Shown here: positions 53,041 through 64,000 of the stretch, piece by piece
How positions within the stretch are numbered: position 1 is the first letter of the stretch
Layout: each line of letters opens with the position of its first letter
NCBI GenBank assembly: GCA_947095585.1
Contig: OX352764.1
Coordinates: 6,743,001 to 6,807,000 of the forward strand
DNA length: 64,000 bases
Source: Nephrocerus scutellatus
Taxonomy: Eukaryota; Arthropoda; Insecta; Diptera; Pipunculidae
Direction of reading: 5' to 3'
Program-made: the position numbers and the translations under genes
The notes under the pieces: generated by a model
What the model saw: the letters and a program-made list of their open reading frames with translations, nothing else
Databases searched by the model: none
What the model was told of the DNA's origin: nothing

Positions 53041-54500
53041 TCTTAAAATTGAATCAGAGTTGAAACATTATTGTCTAAGTTAGGGCTTCTGTAAAGGAAA
53101 CAGTAGTGTATAGTGTATGTTATGCTCTTGTACCTTTACTTTGAGCCATATGAAATTAAATTCCGGATTGAAACATTGGCTGAAGGCTAAAGATGAAACG
53201 CAACATCACTACGGACATAAAATCCGCGTCGAGGGAAAAATAATTGCACCAAGTTATAACCAGGCAGATTTAATTCCGAGGTATCAGGAATTATCAAATA
53301 TCTGGGTTTCACTCAGTGCCAGAATTTCTGGGTGTACACAGCGAAAAAATTCGATCTCATATAAGCCACAAGAAACTTCTCAAGAAATTAAGGACACAGA
53401 CAGGATTTATTGAAGAAATGATAAGAACTCCAAAGCAGATTACCGCACAACATTTCAAATAAAGAAATGAAAAAAAATTAGCAGCTGCTGTGCTGCCTTT
53501 TATTCTTATAATCGAATGATGACCGAATTTCCAAATCGTCAGCAATGGCATGGCAAGACACATTTCCTCAAACTTATAACTATGGTCAGTCAGTCAGTCA
53601 GTCAGCCAGCCAGTAACTGCTATGTCACAGCTATCTGGATCATTTGCGCCCAGCTGGACGCATCGGTCGTCGGGTCTCGTGTGCGTCAGATGCGTTTATC
53701 CTGTTTACTTACCATTGGCAATAATTTTGACTTGTGAGTTCTTTTGATTTTAACATTTTTTTTTTTAATTTTCCTCCTTTGCACCATCTTTTGTCATTTA
53801 TTTCACAACAACCGTCATCGACTGGGTCGCTTTTGTTTGTGTGACAGACGAGATCAAATAATTTATTTGGTAATTGGATAAGGATTCGAATTGGAAATCA
53901 AATGATTTGCTCAACTCGAATTGTTAGTCAATTTCTGTGTTCCATGGCCGGATTTCTGTGTTCCATGGCAAAGTATGCAGAATTACAACTTGGATCTAGC
54001 TGCCGCTAAACTTACTCTTGCATATCTATATGTAATTATATTTTCCTTAGAAAACTAAAAGCGTTTCATTTATCATCTTCACATAAGTACCCAATTGTAC
54101 TTGTCTATGTTTAATGGTACACAGCAGTTGATGAACGTTTTGTGGTGCGTCGTCGTGTAGTTAAGTTAGAAGCGACCCCCTCGATTAGCACCTCAGTTAC
54201 AGCGTTCAGCTTCAGTTTCAGCTGCCCATGGCGTCTGACCTCATCTCATCTGCGAAGATGAAGTGAAAACGAGCGACGAAAATTTCGTTCGATTAGATTT
54301 TCGGCCAATGTAGTGAGTCAGTCAACCCTGACAAGGCCGTTATGTGGTTTTCTTGGTGTCCGGATGTGTTTCACTGCTTGTTTCTGGCTGGCTGGTTGGC
54401 CAACCGGATTTTATTCAAACCTTGCACACATATGTATCTCCGTTTAGAGAATTCAGATAAAAATTATTATGGGTTGGTTTTTAGAAAAATAGGCGACAGT
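53041..54500. other. Intergenic stretch, nothing recognised
   Basis: Contains a CAGT/CAGC run at 53585-53613. The open frame 53117-53413 has no recognised domain. Confidence 0.45.
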
Positions 54501-54504
54501 TCTG

Positions 54505-55560
54505 TGTTCAAAGGTTGTGGTCAGTGTTGGGAGGGCTCAAGGTAGGGATCATTGAGTAAGTAGGGTGGTTGGTCCATTGGGTGACGGTGATTGGGGTGGG
54601 GGTAGCCGGGCCAAGACGGCTTTTTGATCTAGTTGGTTCACTTTTATTATAGCTGAACTTGTTCCTGGAATGATTTTTTTCGACATTAATTTTGCCAGGC
54701 AAGTCGGAATTTAAGGTGCTTAACATACGCAGTTGTTTGAGTTCTAGAGGAGGGACGTTCCTCAAACTTATATGAGAATGAGAATGCTTAGCACAGCGTG
54801 GGCGTTAGGAAATTAAGGAGAGGAAAAGATGAGATGTCTATGCACGTGTGTCTTAAATGACTGCAGATCCTACAAATGCGGAAACACAAAATAGGGCAAT
54901 TCATTCCACATAATTTTAGTGCGGCTAAAGAAGGAATCTCTGAATTGGTTAGAACGTCCAAAGATAGGCCTAATGGTAGACCCGTGGGCTCGAGTTGAGG
55001 CACGGGTATTACGGATGAGTTCAAGAATGGGCGGGATACATCTGAAAAGTGCTGTCGTCACCCAAAGAAGTAATTGGATTAGAAGTAGCTGACAAGATAT
55101 CATTAATGATGAAAGATTGAGACAAAAAGGAGTCGGTGACCAAACAGAGCCCTGGGGCACGCCAGTATTTAAGCGGTGAGTCCGGAAACTTCGAAAACGG
55201 TACTGCTACCCGCTAAGGATTTCCATTTTAGGTATTGGATAGGCTTACGATTATTCAGCATGGTCTGGGACAGTAATTAACTCAAGTGCTATGGCTTGGT
55301 ATAGGGTACGAGGTACGACTGCTCGCATTTTTTATGTGCAGACTGTGCAAATGCTGTTTTTCGAACTTTTTTCGTGAAGAGTTCAGAAGAATCGAATAGA
55401 TGTAAAAACTTACAGAATGGTATGGACAGCGTTGAAGAACTTCTCTTCAAAACTATTCGGGAAATACCATCTGGTCCACGAATTTAAGATCACTTAAAAC
55501 TTAGAAATTGTTTCTACTGCTCTGCTTTGGACCAATAATTGTTTCACTCTGAAAACGTTT
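54505..55560 (-). pseudogene. Jockey/CR1-like LINE, second copy, internally deleted
   Basis: Same family as 43190-44775. On the minus strand, 55490-55400 matches the RT start region of that copy, 55240-55180 matches the LSDQQYGFRRQRS region, and 55165-55060 matches GVPQGSVLSP (here TGVPQGSVWSPTPFCLNLSS). Between the last two, about 35 bp replace roughly 250 bp of the other copy, so the RT core is deleted. The tail RNTRASTRAHGST, IRPIFGRSNQFRDSFFSRTK, IMWNELPYFVFPHL follows at about 55020-54890 and resembles 23090-23295. Confidence 0.75.
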
Positions 55561-57245
55561 GCTTTTTTACGTTTGTTTTACAAAAATTAAGAGCTATGGG
55601 TTAAACCGTACCCACCATCAATGTATCGTCATGGCAAAATTATATCCTTTCTGCCTTCTCTACAAGTTCAATGCACTGTGTGACGTCTGAAATGCTATGA
55701 GCTCAAAAATGAGCCGCATACGCTGACTTCCGGTTCGAAAATCTCAAAATCCCACAGCACACGACGTGAAATTCTCATAAATTAGACCAACAAAAATAAT
55801 AACAATAAAGATTAGAAGAAAAACCTGAAAAGTTCGGTTTTTTTTTCTTTAAAGAAGAAACGAAGAAAATAATGAATGGCTTAAAACACGAAATTAATAA
55901 TCCAATGAACTCTCCAGTTCCGTGAGTGTGTGAGGCGCTCAATCTTTAAAGAATTTATTCTCTATTGTTGAAGCTTTTTTTTTTTGAAAATAAGTTTTGA
56001 TTTTTGCAAAAATTTAAGTCAATTTGCATAAATTGCGATGGAGATCCAATGATAGCTGACAACTACAGTCAGTCGCTACATACACTTTCTGCCTTAATGT
56101 GCGCGAAGCGGCTAGAGCTGAGAGTTTGGCGCCATCACTCTTAAGATCTTCATCGGACTTTAAAATAAAAAATTAAAAACTAACATCGGTCAATTAATGT
56201 TAGTCACGATTGGTTGTTGTTTCTGTAAAAGATAATCGCTCGCTTATAAGAACAACAACAGACAGCATTCACTGGATGCTGAATAGCTGAATGCAGAATG
56301 CAAACTAGGCCGACTGCATCGAATACATCTGTCTGTCTTGCCATACACGGCTAAAATGTCAAAGAGCCACTTAAATGCGCAGTTTATTTAAAGAATCTGC
56401 ATTAGAGGGGGCGCGGCGGCTCGGCAACTCGACTACTCCGACGGCTTACAAAACACAAATCCGGAGAAGGCGTTAAAAATGGTCATCGAGAAATGTGCAC
56501 TTGCATTTCGGCGCACTGTGTGGTGTGGCATTATGTTGTCGGCCACACAGTGTTGCAGAAGCTAAACTGCAAAGGTGTTATATGTTATTGCGCATGATCA
56601 AGAGGTTTGGAATTTTCAGCTTAATGTGGCACAATCACTTTGCTTGACGGGCATACAGATTTCGGCCGGCAAGGTGATCGCTTATTATGGAAAAGTTTAT
56701 TGAATTTCAGGCGATGAGTAGTAGTCGCAGCGCCACCACACAGCACACACAAGAGCGTGGAACAGGTCGACTGTCGAGTGTGGTGCAGTGGGATATGGGC
56801 GGGCAGCAAAGATTTATCATCCGTAACGGATTCGAAATGAAAAGTAGTCGAAGGTGTGTACTTGCTGCGAGATTAGCTTGTCGTGTCAGAGATGTGATGG
56901 CTATCATTAGAAGCGTTCTAGAGGATTCGTGTGAAACATCGGGACGTCTCAGAGCGACGTCGAGTATCTTTTATTAATCGGAAAGCCGTTAAACAGTCAT
57001 TATATAAATTTATGGCTGAGATTCTTATTTAGATAGCCCAGTATGTAATATTAATTTGGTTTGGTCGAGAAATTTTCATGCAAGAAGTTTAACAAAAAAA
57101 AAAGAAAAATAAATCTAAAAGAACAATCCATTTTCATTTTATAATGTAGACCTAAAAACCAAGTAAAATATATCACATGCATCATGTAACATTTAACTTG
57201 TAACTCGTAACATGTAACACGTAGCACGTGACACTTAACATCTTA
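55561..57245. other. Intergenic stretch, nothing firmly recognised
   Basis: No domain is found in frames on either strand, including 56687-56977 and its antiparallel partners. At 57176-57245 a degenerate series of TGTAACA/CGTAACATGTAACACG motifs forms a short direct repeat just before the next LINE. Confidence 0.45.
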
Positions 57246-57247
57246 CG

Positions 57248-58930
57248 TCATGGGTGTGACGTCTGCCAGAAGATCTGTCTGCAGAGCAACCCTTCAAGGT
57301 GGACTCCTATCCCCCCTTCTATCGAACTAACCGGTTAATGAGCTTCTGAAATGCCTGAAAAGGGTGGGTTGCTGTTGCCGACTAAGCAAAGCACCTATAA
57401 GGATACCTTAAAGGAACTCCTACAAAATGCTCCTAACAAGCTAACGAGATGGGCAGTTCGCTGTGGTTTAGGGATAAACCCCAACAAAACTGAACTTGTC
57501 CTTTCACTAGGAAATACAAAATCCCACAAGTTACCCTCCATCTATTAAGGGAATTAGCTTAACTTACTCGGACGAAGGCAAATATCTGGGTCTTATTATG
57601 GATAGAAAGGTAAACAAGAAACCAGACATACAAGAAAGAGTTCGTAAAGCCACAGTGACAATCTGCTCATGAAAAAAAGCCATTGGAAACAAATGGCTAT
57701 ATATGTAGCGGTAGTAAGAGCTACACTTCTATACGGTGTTGTTGTATGGGGGACTGCCTTAGATAAAGCATCGTTACAAGCTAATCAAAGCCCAAGGATC
57801 GGGTTGTTTATGTATGAATGGAGCAACCCGATCCGCCGCACTAGACATTCTGCTCAACCTTACACCATTCGACATCTTCAGTATTAGGCAAGAAGTTGCT
57901 AGCGCGGCTATTCGCCCCGGTGCAAACTACCAGTGAACCCAAAGAGAAATCGGACACTCCTTTGTTCTGAATTAATTCAGGATTCCACCAGGTAACACAG
58001 ACTACTCCATTTCGCAACTCCAATTTTAACATAAGCTTCCGAGTCGATATCCCCTCCAGATCATTCTGCAAAGAAGGCGCTCACACATACGGTTCAAAAA
58101 CTGATGACGGGGTTTTCGGAGGTGTTCTCTCAGAAAGGCTAAATCTAAGTCTCTTTTTCCGTCTTTCTTATCACTGTAGTGTTTTCTAGGTAGAATTATA
58201 TTATAGCAATTAATGAAGTTTTTTATTGACAGAAGACATCCGCATCTTCTCGGATAGCCAAGCTGTACTGATATCCCTGAAATCAGTCTCTATTAACTCT
58301 ACAGTCGGCCGATCATTTTCAAGAAGGCCGAGCAGTTCACCATTCATCTGTGCTGAGTGTCATTGCATAGAGCCATTCTGGGAAATTGTTTGTGAGTTTG
58401 CCAAGCTTAGCAGAAAACGGTTCTTTAGGCTACATGCAAACTCATGTTGTAGTGGAATGCCACCAGAGGTGGTCAAACGGAACAACTTGACTAGCGGCAA
58501 AACAGATCTGGTGCAAGTTGCATCTGAAATGCTCCAGGTGTTGAAAAAAAGGTTGCACATATCGGGCCTATAACAGGTGTCACCAATCGGCACTGTCTCA
58601 ATGGCAAGCATGCAGCAATGCTTGGGGTATTCGTAAACGACCTCTACAGAAGCTACATGGATAATGAGGAGGAGGAGACCATTCTCCACCTTCTCTGTAG
58701 GTATCGAGCCCTCTCCCAAAAACGTAAACGGCATCTGAGAGCTTTCTTTTACAATGACCTTAATGATCTGACCAATACTGACATTAGTAGTCTCTTGCGA
58801 TTCATACGAAGCTTCAAAGGGTTCAACGAGTAGGTAGAATCATTTTCTCGATCTATGTGGTATCACAATGGACGATTACTGGTCTAAGTGTGTTTTCTAG
58901 CGACTGCAACTTTAACCTAACCTAGCCTAT
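57248..58930 (+). pseudogene. LOA-like LINE, RT to RNase H and 3' end
   Basis: After remnants of the QGG box (LQGGLLSP near 57300) comes LTRWAVRCGLGINPNKTELV and, near 57550-57630, KYLGLIMDRKVNKKPDI, the RT thumb of LOA-like elements. Near 58230-58290 is the RNase H block DIRIFSDSQAVLISLKSVS. The C-terminal part (58618-58833) reads NEEEETILHLLCRYRALSQK then RKRHLRAFF and SSLLRFIRSFKGFNE, ending in a stop, and the short 3' UTR runs to TTTAACCTAACCTAGCC at about 58925. Frameshifts and stops separate the blocks and part of the RNase H is missing. It is the most complete 3' end of this family in the window. Confidence 0.82.
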
Positions 58931-59029
58931 GTGTCCAGGTGGTCGTCTTTTTGTATTTCCTGAAAGGTAAGAGGCAAGAATGTTTTGATTTTCCAAGTAT
59001 GCTTCAAGCTCACGATATGTTGCATGCTG
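58931..59029. other. Short spacer between LINE and SINE
   Basis: About 100 bp with nothing recognised, between the LINE 3' end and the SINE body. Confidence 0.5.
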
Positions 59030-59228
59030 ATTTTTCACGCTCCCACCTTTTGCGAATGTCTAACAAACGTCCGAGAGTAAATGTTGTCACGGAGAGCTTC
59101 TCAATTCGCCTTTAGGATACGGCATTCAATTGTGTGCAAAAATATAACACGCACAACAAGAATGGTCACGAGGAGCTAGACCTCTGAATGCATCGGTCTG
59201 TCGCGCTAAATATTATTAGGATTAATAA
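59030..59228 (+). mobile_element. tRNA-derived SINE, copy 2 (5'-truncated)
   Basis: This copy matches the body of the SINE at 40180-40398 through shared blocks: GCGAATGTCT, ACGTCCGAGAGTAA-like, CGGAGAGCTTCT, TACGGCATT, TGTGTGCAAAAATATAACAC, AATGGTC, GGTCTGTCG and AAATATTATTA at the end. The tRNA-like head with A and B boxes is missing, as is a 15-20 bp internal segment after GGCATT. Confidence 0.8.
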
Positions 59229-60800
59229 CAAAAAACTGCGCCTATGGTATATCTTTAGTAAGCGTAAATCACATGTTCCACTAGCGTTAACGCGAAGTAG
59301 TTTTGTTTTTGAGACGTTAATTTTTAAACACACTTTGTTAGCGTGGAGTTCTAGTGAGTTTAGCGTTTTTGCATTAGCGCCGGCAAATTACTAAAAAAAA
59401 AAAACAATAAATACAAAATATGGCAAAATATTTTCTGAATACTGAAATTACTTTTCTAAATGTTGAACTCATAAAAAGACATCAATAATAAAATGTCCAT
59501 ATCGCAATTTAGATATCGAGCTACCACCCTCGTCTTATAGTCAACGACTAAACCATCATGGCGGCAGTACACAGCGAACGGAAGTCGTCGTAGTTGAATA
59601 ATCGCCTTGTTTGCGGCTAAACAAATGCACAAAAATTCAGATCCTGGCAATTAAAAAGAAATCAAGTAACTACAAAGCATACAACCGAGTCCGGTTGATT
59701 CTTATTTCCAAGTCCACAAACCAGCGTCCTGTTTGTGTGGAAAGTGCTGCCTTTTTGACTCATAAGCACGCCTCCAGTGCAGTAATCTGGAATACTCGTA
59801 GGATTCTACCTGTCTGTCGATGCCGCATTTATCACCGTTTTGGTTGTTGTTGTTTTTCCTGATCCTGTTTGTTGATTTTGAACACTACGTGGCTGAAGAG
59901 CCGCAAAAGAACACACAAATTCTACACCTGCCGTTGTTGGAAGGACAATAGTAATTAAAAAAACATTCCATTCTTATGTTACGACCGCACTGATCTACAT
60001 AACATCTAAATATTTACAAGGCTAACACCCGCCGTCCGAGTCCTTTGCGCCCCGATGTAAACTCACACAACGGAAGCAGGTGTATTGGTTGACAGTTGAC
60101 ACGACTTATACCTCGAACAGAGAGCGAAAAGTTGAATGTCCGGAAGCGAGCAGCCATAGATTGAGTCAACTATGTACGTCTACCTACATCATTGTAACAA
60201 TGCGCTGACTAACACCACTAGCACACTAATAATGTTCCATATCATATTGTAATGCATTTGTTCGCATGAGTAATATTTCGAAACTAGCTATGCGTGCGTC
60301 CAACCTAAGCGCAGCAGCATAAAGTATGTGGTTCCACAGCATTCACTCATCGGAAAGGAATTCCACGACCGTTAGCTTGTTTGACTGCTTTTCTGGACTG
60401 GAGTGAATTTGAGTTTTGCATTATGACCAGCTTAAAAATAACTTACATGCGCTTTACCTTGCAATTCAAGAGCAATTCTTTAATTTTCGCAAAATCAATG
60501 GGCCGTGCGAGGTACTCGTATCTGAGCGTATGCATGTTTGGAGCACGATAATAATATTTACGGATTTGAATTGATTAGAAAAAAATCATTCATCCAAAAT
60601 TATTAACAAATAAACAGCACTTCCCAAATTAACACTTATGTGGCTCTATTGGAACATAAGCCATATCCAACATTTAATATCATAAACGTTATCCGTCTGT
60701 CTATCTGTCTGTATACCTGTCAATAAACTTCCGAACATGCATACAAAGCGGGTAGAACTACGGAGACCGCACTGTGTTAGCTGACGTAACGTATATACTC
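59229..60800. other. Intergenic stretch, nothing recognised
   Basis: Mixed sequence with no identifiable gene, RNA or transposon. Short frames such as 59611-59862 lack any domain. Confidence 0.45.
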
Positions 60801-60823
60801 GTAGTGGGTCACTGGACAATAAG

Positions 60824-61730
60824 GAAATCGCGCTATGCGCCTTCCTAGACATCGAAGGAGCATTCGACAACGCATCTCATGAGGCGATGAAGAATGCTGT
60901 GGAGAGAAAGGGAGTAGACAGCACAATCACTAAATGGATTTGCTAGATCACTAGAACAGTGGAGACCACAGTCGGTGACGAATCCATTATGGTCAATACC
61001 ACAAGAGGATGCCCCTAGGGAGGGGTACTGTCTACTCTTTTGTGGACCATCCTTGTAGACACTCTACTCCAGCGACTAGCTGACGAAGGGAATTGTGCCC
61101 AAGGCTACGCAGACGACATAGTCATCGTGGCAACAGGGAAGTTCGAGGAAGTGCTCTGTGACATAGTCCAAAACGGATTAACCATCGCGAGCAGATGGTG
61201 CCATGCGGGTGGACTTGGAGAAAACCCAAACCATACTACACTGGTTCCATTCACCAATAGAAGAAAGATGGGGCGAGTGCACCCAATTACCCTCAATGAA
61301 GAAGAAATTACTATCAGCAAGGAGGTCAATTACCTTGGGCTGATATGTGATAGCAGACTATTATGAAAGAAAGAAAGAAACACCAACAGGCAGTACTACA
61401 AAAATCAAAAAGAGTTCTTATGGTGTGGGTGTTAGGAAAATCCTGGGTCGTTATTCCCAGAATCATGCACTGGACGTACACTATGATTGTTATTCCAGTG
61501 ATTACGTATAGAGCAGTGGCATAGGCGAATAGGAACAAGATAAGTACCACAATAAGGGAATTGGAAATGGCTAGCCTGTGTTTTAATTAAAGGGGCCTTA
61601 AGAACCTGTCCCATAGCTGGTATGTAGGCAATCATTGGGCTTGGGCTTGGATATGGATGGATTAAATAAAGCAGAAGGCACGGGTGCCTTCTATGGGATA
61701 GGAACCAAGTACTTTGAAGAAATGAAAGGG
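60824..61730 (+). pseudogene. LOA/R1-like LINE reverse transcriptase, nearly open
   Basis: A single frame runs 180 codons from 60824 to 61363. It reads ALCAFLDIEGAFDNASHEAM, GVDSTITKWIC, MVNTTRGCP, a stop, GGVLSTLLWTILVDTLLQRL, GYADDIVIVATGKFEEVLCD, RWCHAGGLGENPNHTTLVPF and KEVNYLGLICDSRLL. The first palm Asp and the YADD box are intact. The breaks are TAG at 60944 and 61016 and TGA at 61364. After that, frameshifts separate VLGKSWVVIPRIMHWTYTMI and later pieces up to about 61730. It is the best preserved RT core here but is not functional as written. Confidence 0.85.
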
Positions 61731-62029
61731 TGACAGACAGACAGATGACAGACAGGCAAGCTGCGCTAAAAGCCCAGAATGCATTCTTTGGCGGAAGAGT
61801 GGAGGGCGAAGCTAAACAGACAAAGTCAACAATGTACGGCATATTTTAAAAAAGAAATTGGGAGTGAGGTGTGCAATTATAGGCTTATTTCCATAGTTTT
61901 CAAAAACACAAAAGAACAAACTTTGAGAGAAATCTAGTAAATGGTAGCTTAAACAAAAACCATCACATACCTGTCGTATTCGTAGAAGTTCGATACACTA
62001 AACCATATTTAGCTAATATCTGCACAAGA

Positions 62030-62500
62030 CAGAACAGAGATCAGAGTGCGGTACTATTTAAGTGGATATACAATTATTTAAGTGATAAGAGCTTCAGGGT
62101 CAAAATAAAAACAACGTTTAGTGCCAGTAAACCAATTATTTATGGGGTTCCACAAGGTTCAAAGCTTGAGCCGCTGCTCTTCATTATTTATACAAACGTA
62201 ATACTTTGTATCTTTAATAAATCAACAGAGTTTGCATATGCTAACAATACCGCAATAGTCGTAGGGCATCGTTCTCTGGAAATGGTAAAGTTTATGAAGC
62301 TGTCGTGATACCATCGACAACGGTCTGGTGATTAATAGTTGGAAACCCAAACAAATGCATATTAGGGGACGTCATAATAGGGGTTATAATCTAAGAATAG
62401 TTATTACGCATAAAATTGTTTCACATAGAATTGTAGAAAGTACAACTCTCTGGAATTTCTCCAATTTTATTCGCCTTTTTGAAAAGGTTTAGTCAACAAT
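62030..62500 (+). pseudogene. Jockey-like LINE reverse transcriptase fragment
   Basis: The frame reads AVLFKWIYNYLSDKSFRVKI, PIIYGVPQGSKLEPLLFIIY and STEFAYANNTAIVVGHRSLE. It holds an intact GVPQGS box and a YADD box changed to YANN, losing both catalytic Asp residues. A post-RT tail like IVESTTLWNFSNFIRLF follows at about 62430-62490. It lies between the LOA/R1-like RT at 60824-61730 and the faint RNase H remains near 63250-63900. Confidence 0.75.
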
Positions 62501-63240
62501 CATTCCACATATACACATCTATGCTTCTCCTCTTTGAATTGAACTCAAACCGCAAACGCTCCACCAAATAAGTTGAACAAAAAATGATCCGCCAATGCTA
62601 AAGAGCGACCTACAATGATTTGTTTAAAATGTCAGATTATGCAAAGCGGAATATAAAAAAAAACATAAATCTGTTGTCATAACTCCAAAGTGGAACGAAC
62701 GGAAGACTTCGTCTGCGCAGCCAAATTTTATAATCTCGCCATAAATGTTTATTGTTTATGGTTCGTGTCATTAATAAAAAAAAATTATCGCCGCTTCTTT
62801 AACAATTTAGTGGATATCTTCTTCGTATTTACGGACGTAATTAGCCGGGACGATTAAGTAATTACAGAGATTAACAAAGCAAACAAAGTAAATTGACGCA
62901 AATTATCGCAGAGTCACATGTTGGAAAGCGAAATTGGTCATTTCGAACAGTTGGCCAGTGGTTTGTTCCAGTGGTATCAATTTCTGAAATTGCGAATGCT
63001 GTTGCTTAGCAGTCTTTTCCTTTTGAAGGAGAAAGTTTAGTTCTTGGGTCAACGAAATTAGTTTTTATTTTAGATGTAAATTAAATAAAAAACTCTTAAA
63101 GTTTTCTTACGATTTGCTTGTAAATACTTAACGCAATATAGAAACCTCTAATACAAAACCTCTACGACAACATGGTCTGACAGCTTAAATTCAAGAAAAA
63201 CTTTTAGAAATTCAGGTCTACATCCGGGAGTCATAAAATG
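62501..63240. other. Intergenic stretch, nothing recognised
   Basis: AT-rich sequence with no gene or element recognised. Confidence 0.45.
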
Positions 63241-63249
63241 GTATGCGGA

Positions 63250-63900
63250 GGTATCGAATAAATTAGAAGTCATTAGGCATTGTAATAGTAGTACATAGGC
63301 CTAGGACCAAACACTCCTAAGTAATGCGACTAACATATTCCAAGCGGAGTTGCTAGCTCACTTCAATCTAGAAAAGAAGTACATGAGGCTGAGAGATTCA
63401 ATTCGGACAGCTAACCAACAATAAAGACCATGGAAGACTAAAAGAACAAGTACTGGGTAGCGAGACACGGTATAGAAGTTTGCTGAGCTCGCGATCAGTA
63501 GAGTCAGAAAGCTATGGCATAACGCCTAAATATATGCGTAGAATCGAACCAACATATGTATCCATTAGATCGAAAAATCTTTTTGAATAACAGCAGATGA
63601 TGGAACTACAAAAAAAAAGATAATACTTGGACTAAGCAGAAGTAATATAAGAATAATTACAGGGCGCATGGCAGACTTAGAGAACACCTAAGATAATTAT
63701 GACTGGGAGATGTTGGCATGTGCTGTGCGGAGAAGCCGACAATACCCAAATGCTTAGCAACGATCCCAAAGAGATGGAAACATGTGAAAGCCCACGAGAT
63801 CTCAAAGTCTGAGTGGCATTCTGGAGTATATTCACTCCAGATCATTCGGTTTTGAAGACCCATTTATATGGAGGGGGTTCTATAAGAATTAGGTATACAC
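63250..63900 (+). pseudogene. Possible RNase H and 3' region of a LOA/R1-like LINE
   Basis: Faint blocks are seen in changing frames: IFQAELLA-like (about 63336-63360), a WVPGHTGIEGN-like passage reading YWVARHGIEV (about 63455-63485), and a tail GHGxLREHL-like passage with CxxC-type cysteines (about 63658-63730). Together they resemble the RNase H domain and C-terminal tail of LOA/R1-like elements, and would fit as the continuation of the RT at 60824-61730. The evidence is weak because each block needs a frameshift. Confidence 0.4.
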
Positions 63901-64000
63901 CACCACTAAGACACAAGTCGAGTGGGGCGACTCTCTAAGGACAAATTAACTTAATCTTTTGTTAATAGAGTTTCAAATGACCTAGCATACACTAGTATAT

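Noticed and set aside
56621..56977. Overlapping open frames on both strands.
   Set aside because: Three frames in 350 bp with no similarity to known proteins and no splice-site support.
1..64000. CRISPR arrays, prokaryotic operons, LTR retrotransposons with gag-pol, rRNA and standard tRNA genes.
   Set aside because: None seen by eye. The tandem repeats lack the regular spacers of CRISPR, all RTs found carry non-LTR motifs, and the only tRNA-like boxes belong to the SINE.

Overview
The window is eukaryotic, AT-rich and mostly non-coding. It most resembles the genome of a higher fly (Diptera, Brachycera). The basis is very short introns of about 50-80 bp in the compact genes, fly-like protein sequences, a RING-less Traf4 as in Drosophila, and many decayed arthropod-type LINEs together with mariner and hAT DNA transposons. 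The species cannot be fixed from the sequence alone; a tephritid-like fly is only a guess.

Four host genes are supported. From left to right they are a RUS-family (DUF647/RUSF1) membrane protein gene (4914-6531, +, seven coding exons), an RWD-domain gene of the RWDD4 type (10110-10874, -, three exons), the GINS subunit Psf2/GINS2 (13205-13862, +, two exons), and Traf4 (18252-47077, -, three coding exons). Traf4 has a 2.3 kb intron followed by a 25 kb intron. Its N-terminal exon lies about 25 kb upstream of the rest and encodes a Ser/Asn-rich segment where the vertebrate protein has a RING finger. The four genes have no evident functional link and do not form an operon-like unit.

Between and inside these genes lie at least fourteen fragments of non-LTR retrotransposons. 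These are LOA/R1-like elements with RNase H, jockey/CR1-like elements and RTE-like elements, all broken by stops, frameshifts or deletions. There are also two Tc1/mariner-superfamily transposase remnants, a tRNA-derived SINE in two copies, and a non-autonomous hAT element of 846 bp with an intact 8 bp target-site duplication. Many tandem repeats are present. The most notable is a 130 bp tandem array whose unit is a piece of a reverse-transcriptase catalytic domain.

Region by region: 0-4.2 kb, LINE debris; 4.9-6.5 kb, RUSF1; 7.2-8.8 kb, LINE debris; 10.1-13.9 kb, RWDD4 and GINS2 in divergent orientation with two foldback sequences between them; 14.9-17.0 kb, an RTE-like LINE; 18.3-47.1 kb, Traf4 with its repeat-filled introns; 47.1-64 kb, no host gene seen, but the hAT element, several LINEs and a second SINE copy. 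No prokaryotic system, CRISPR array, rRNA or conventional tRNA gene was seen, and I found no convincing new biological system. The unusual material is repeat structure.
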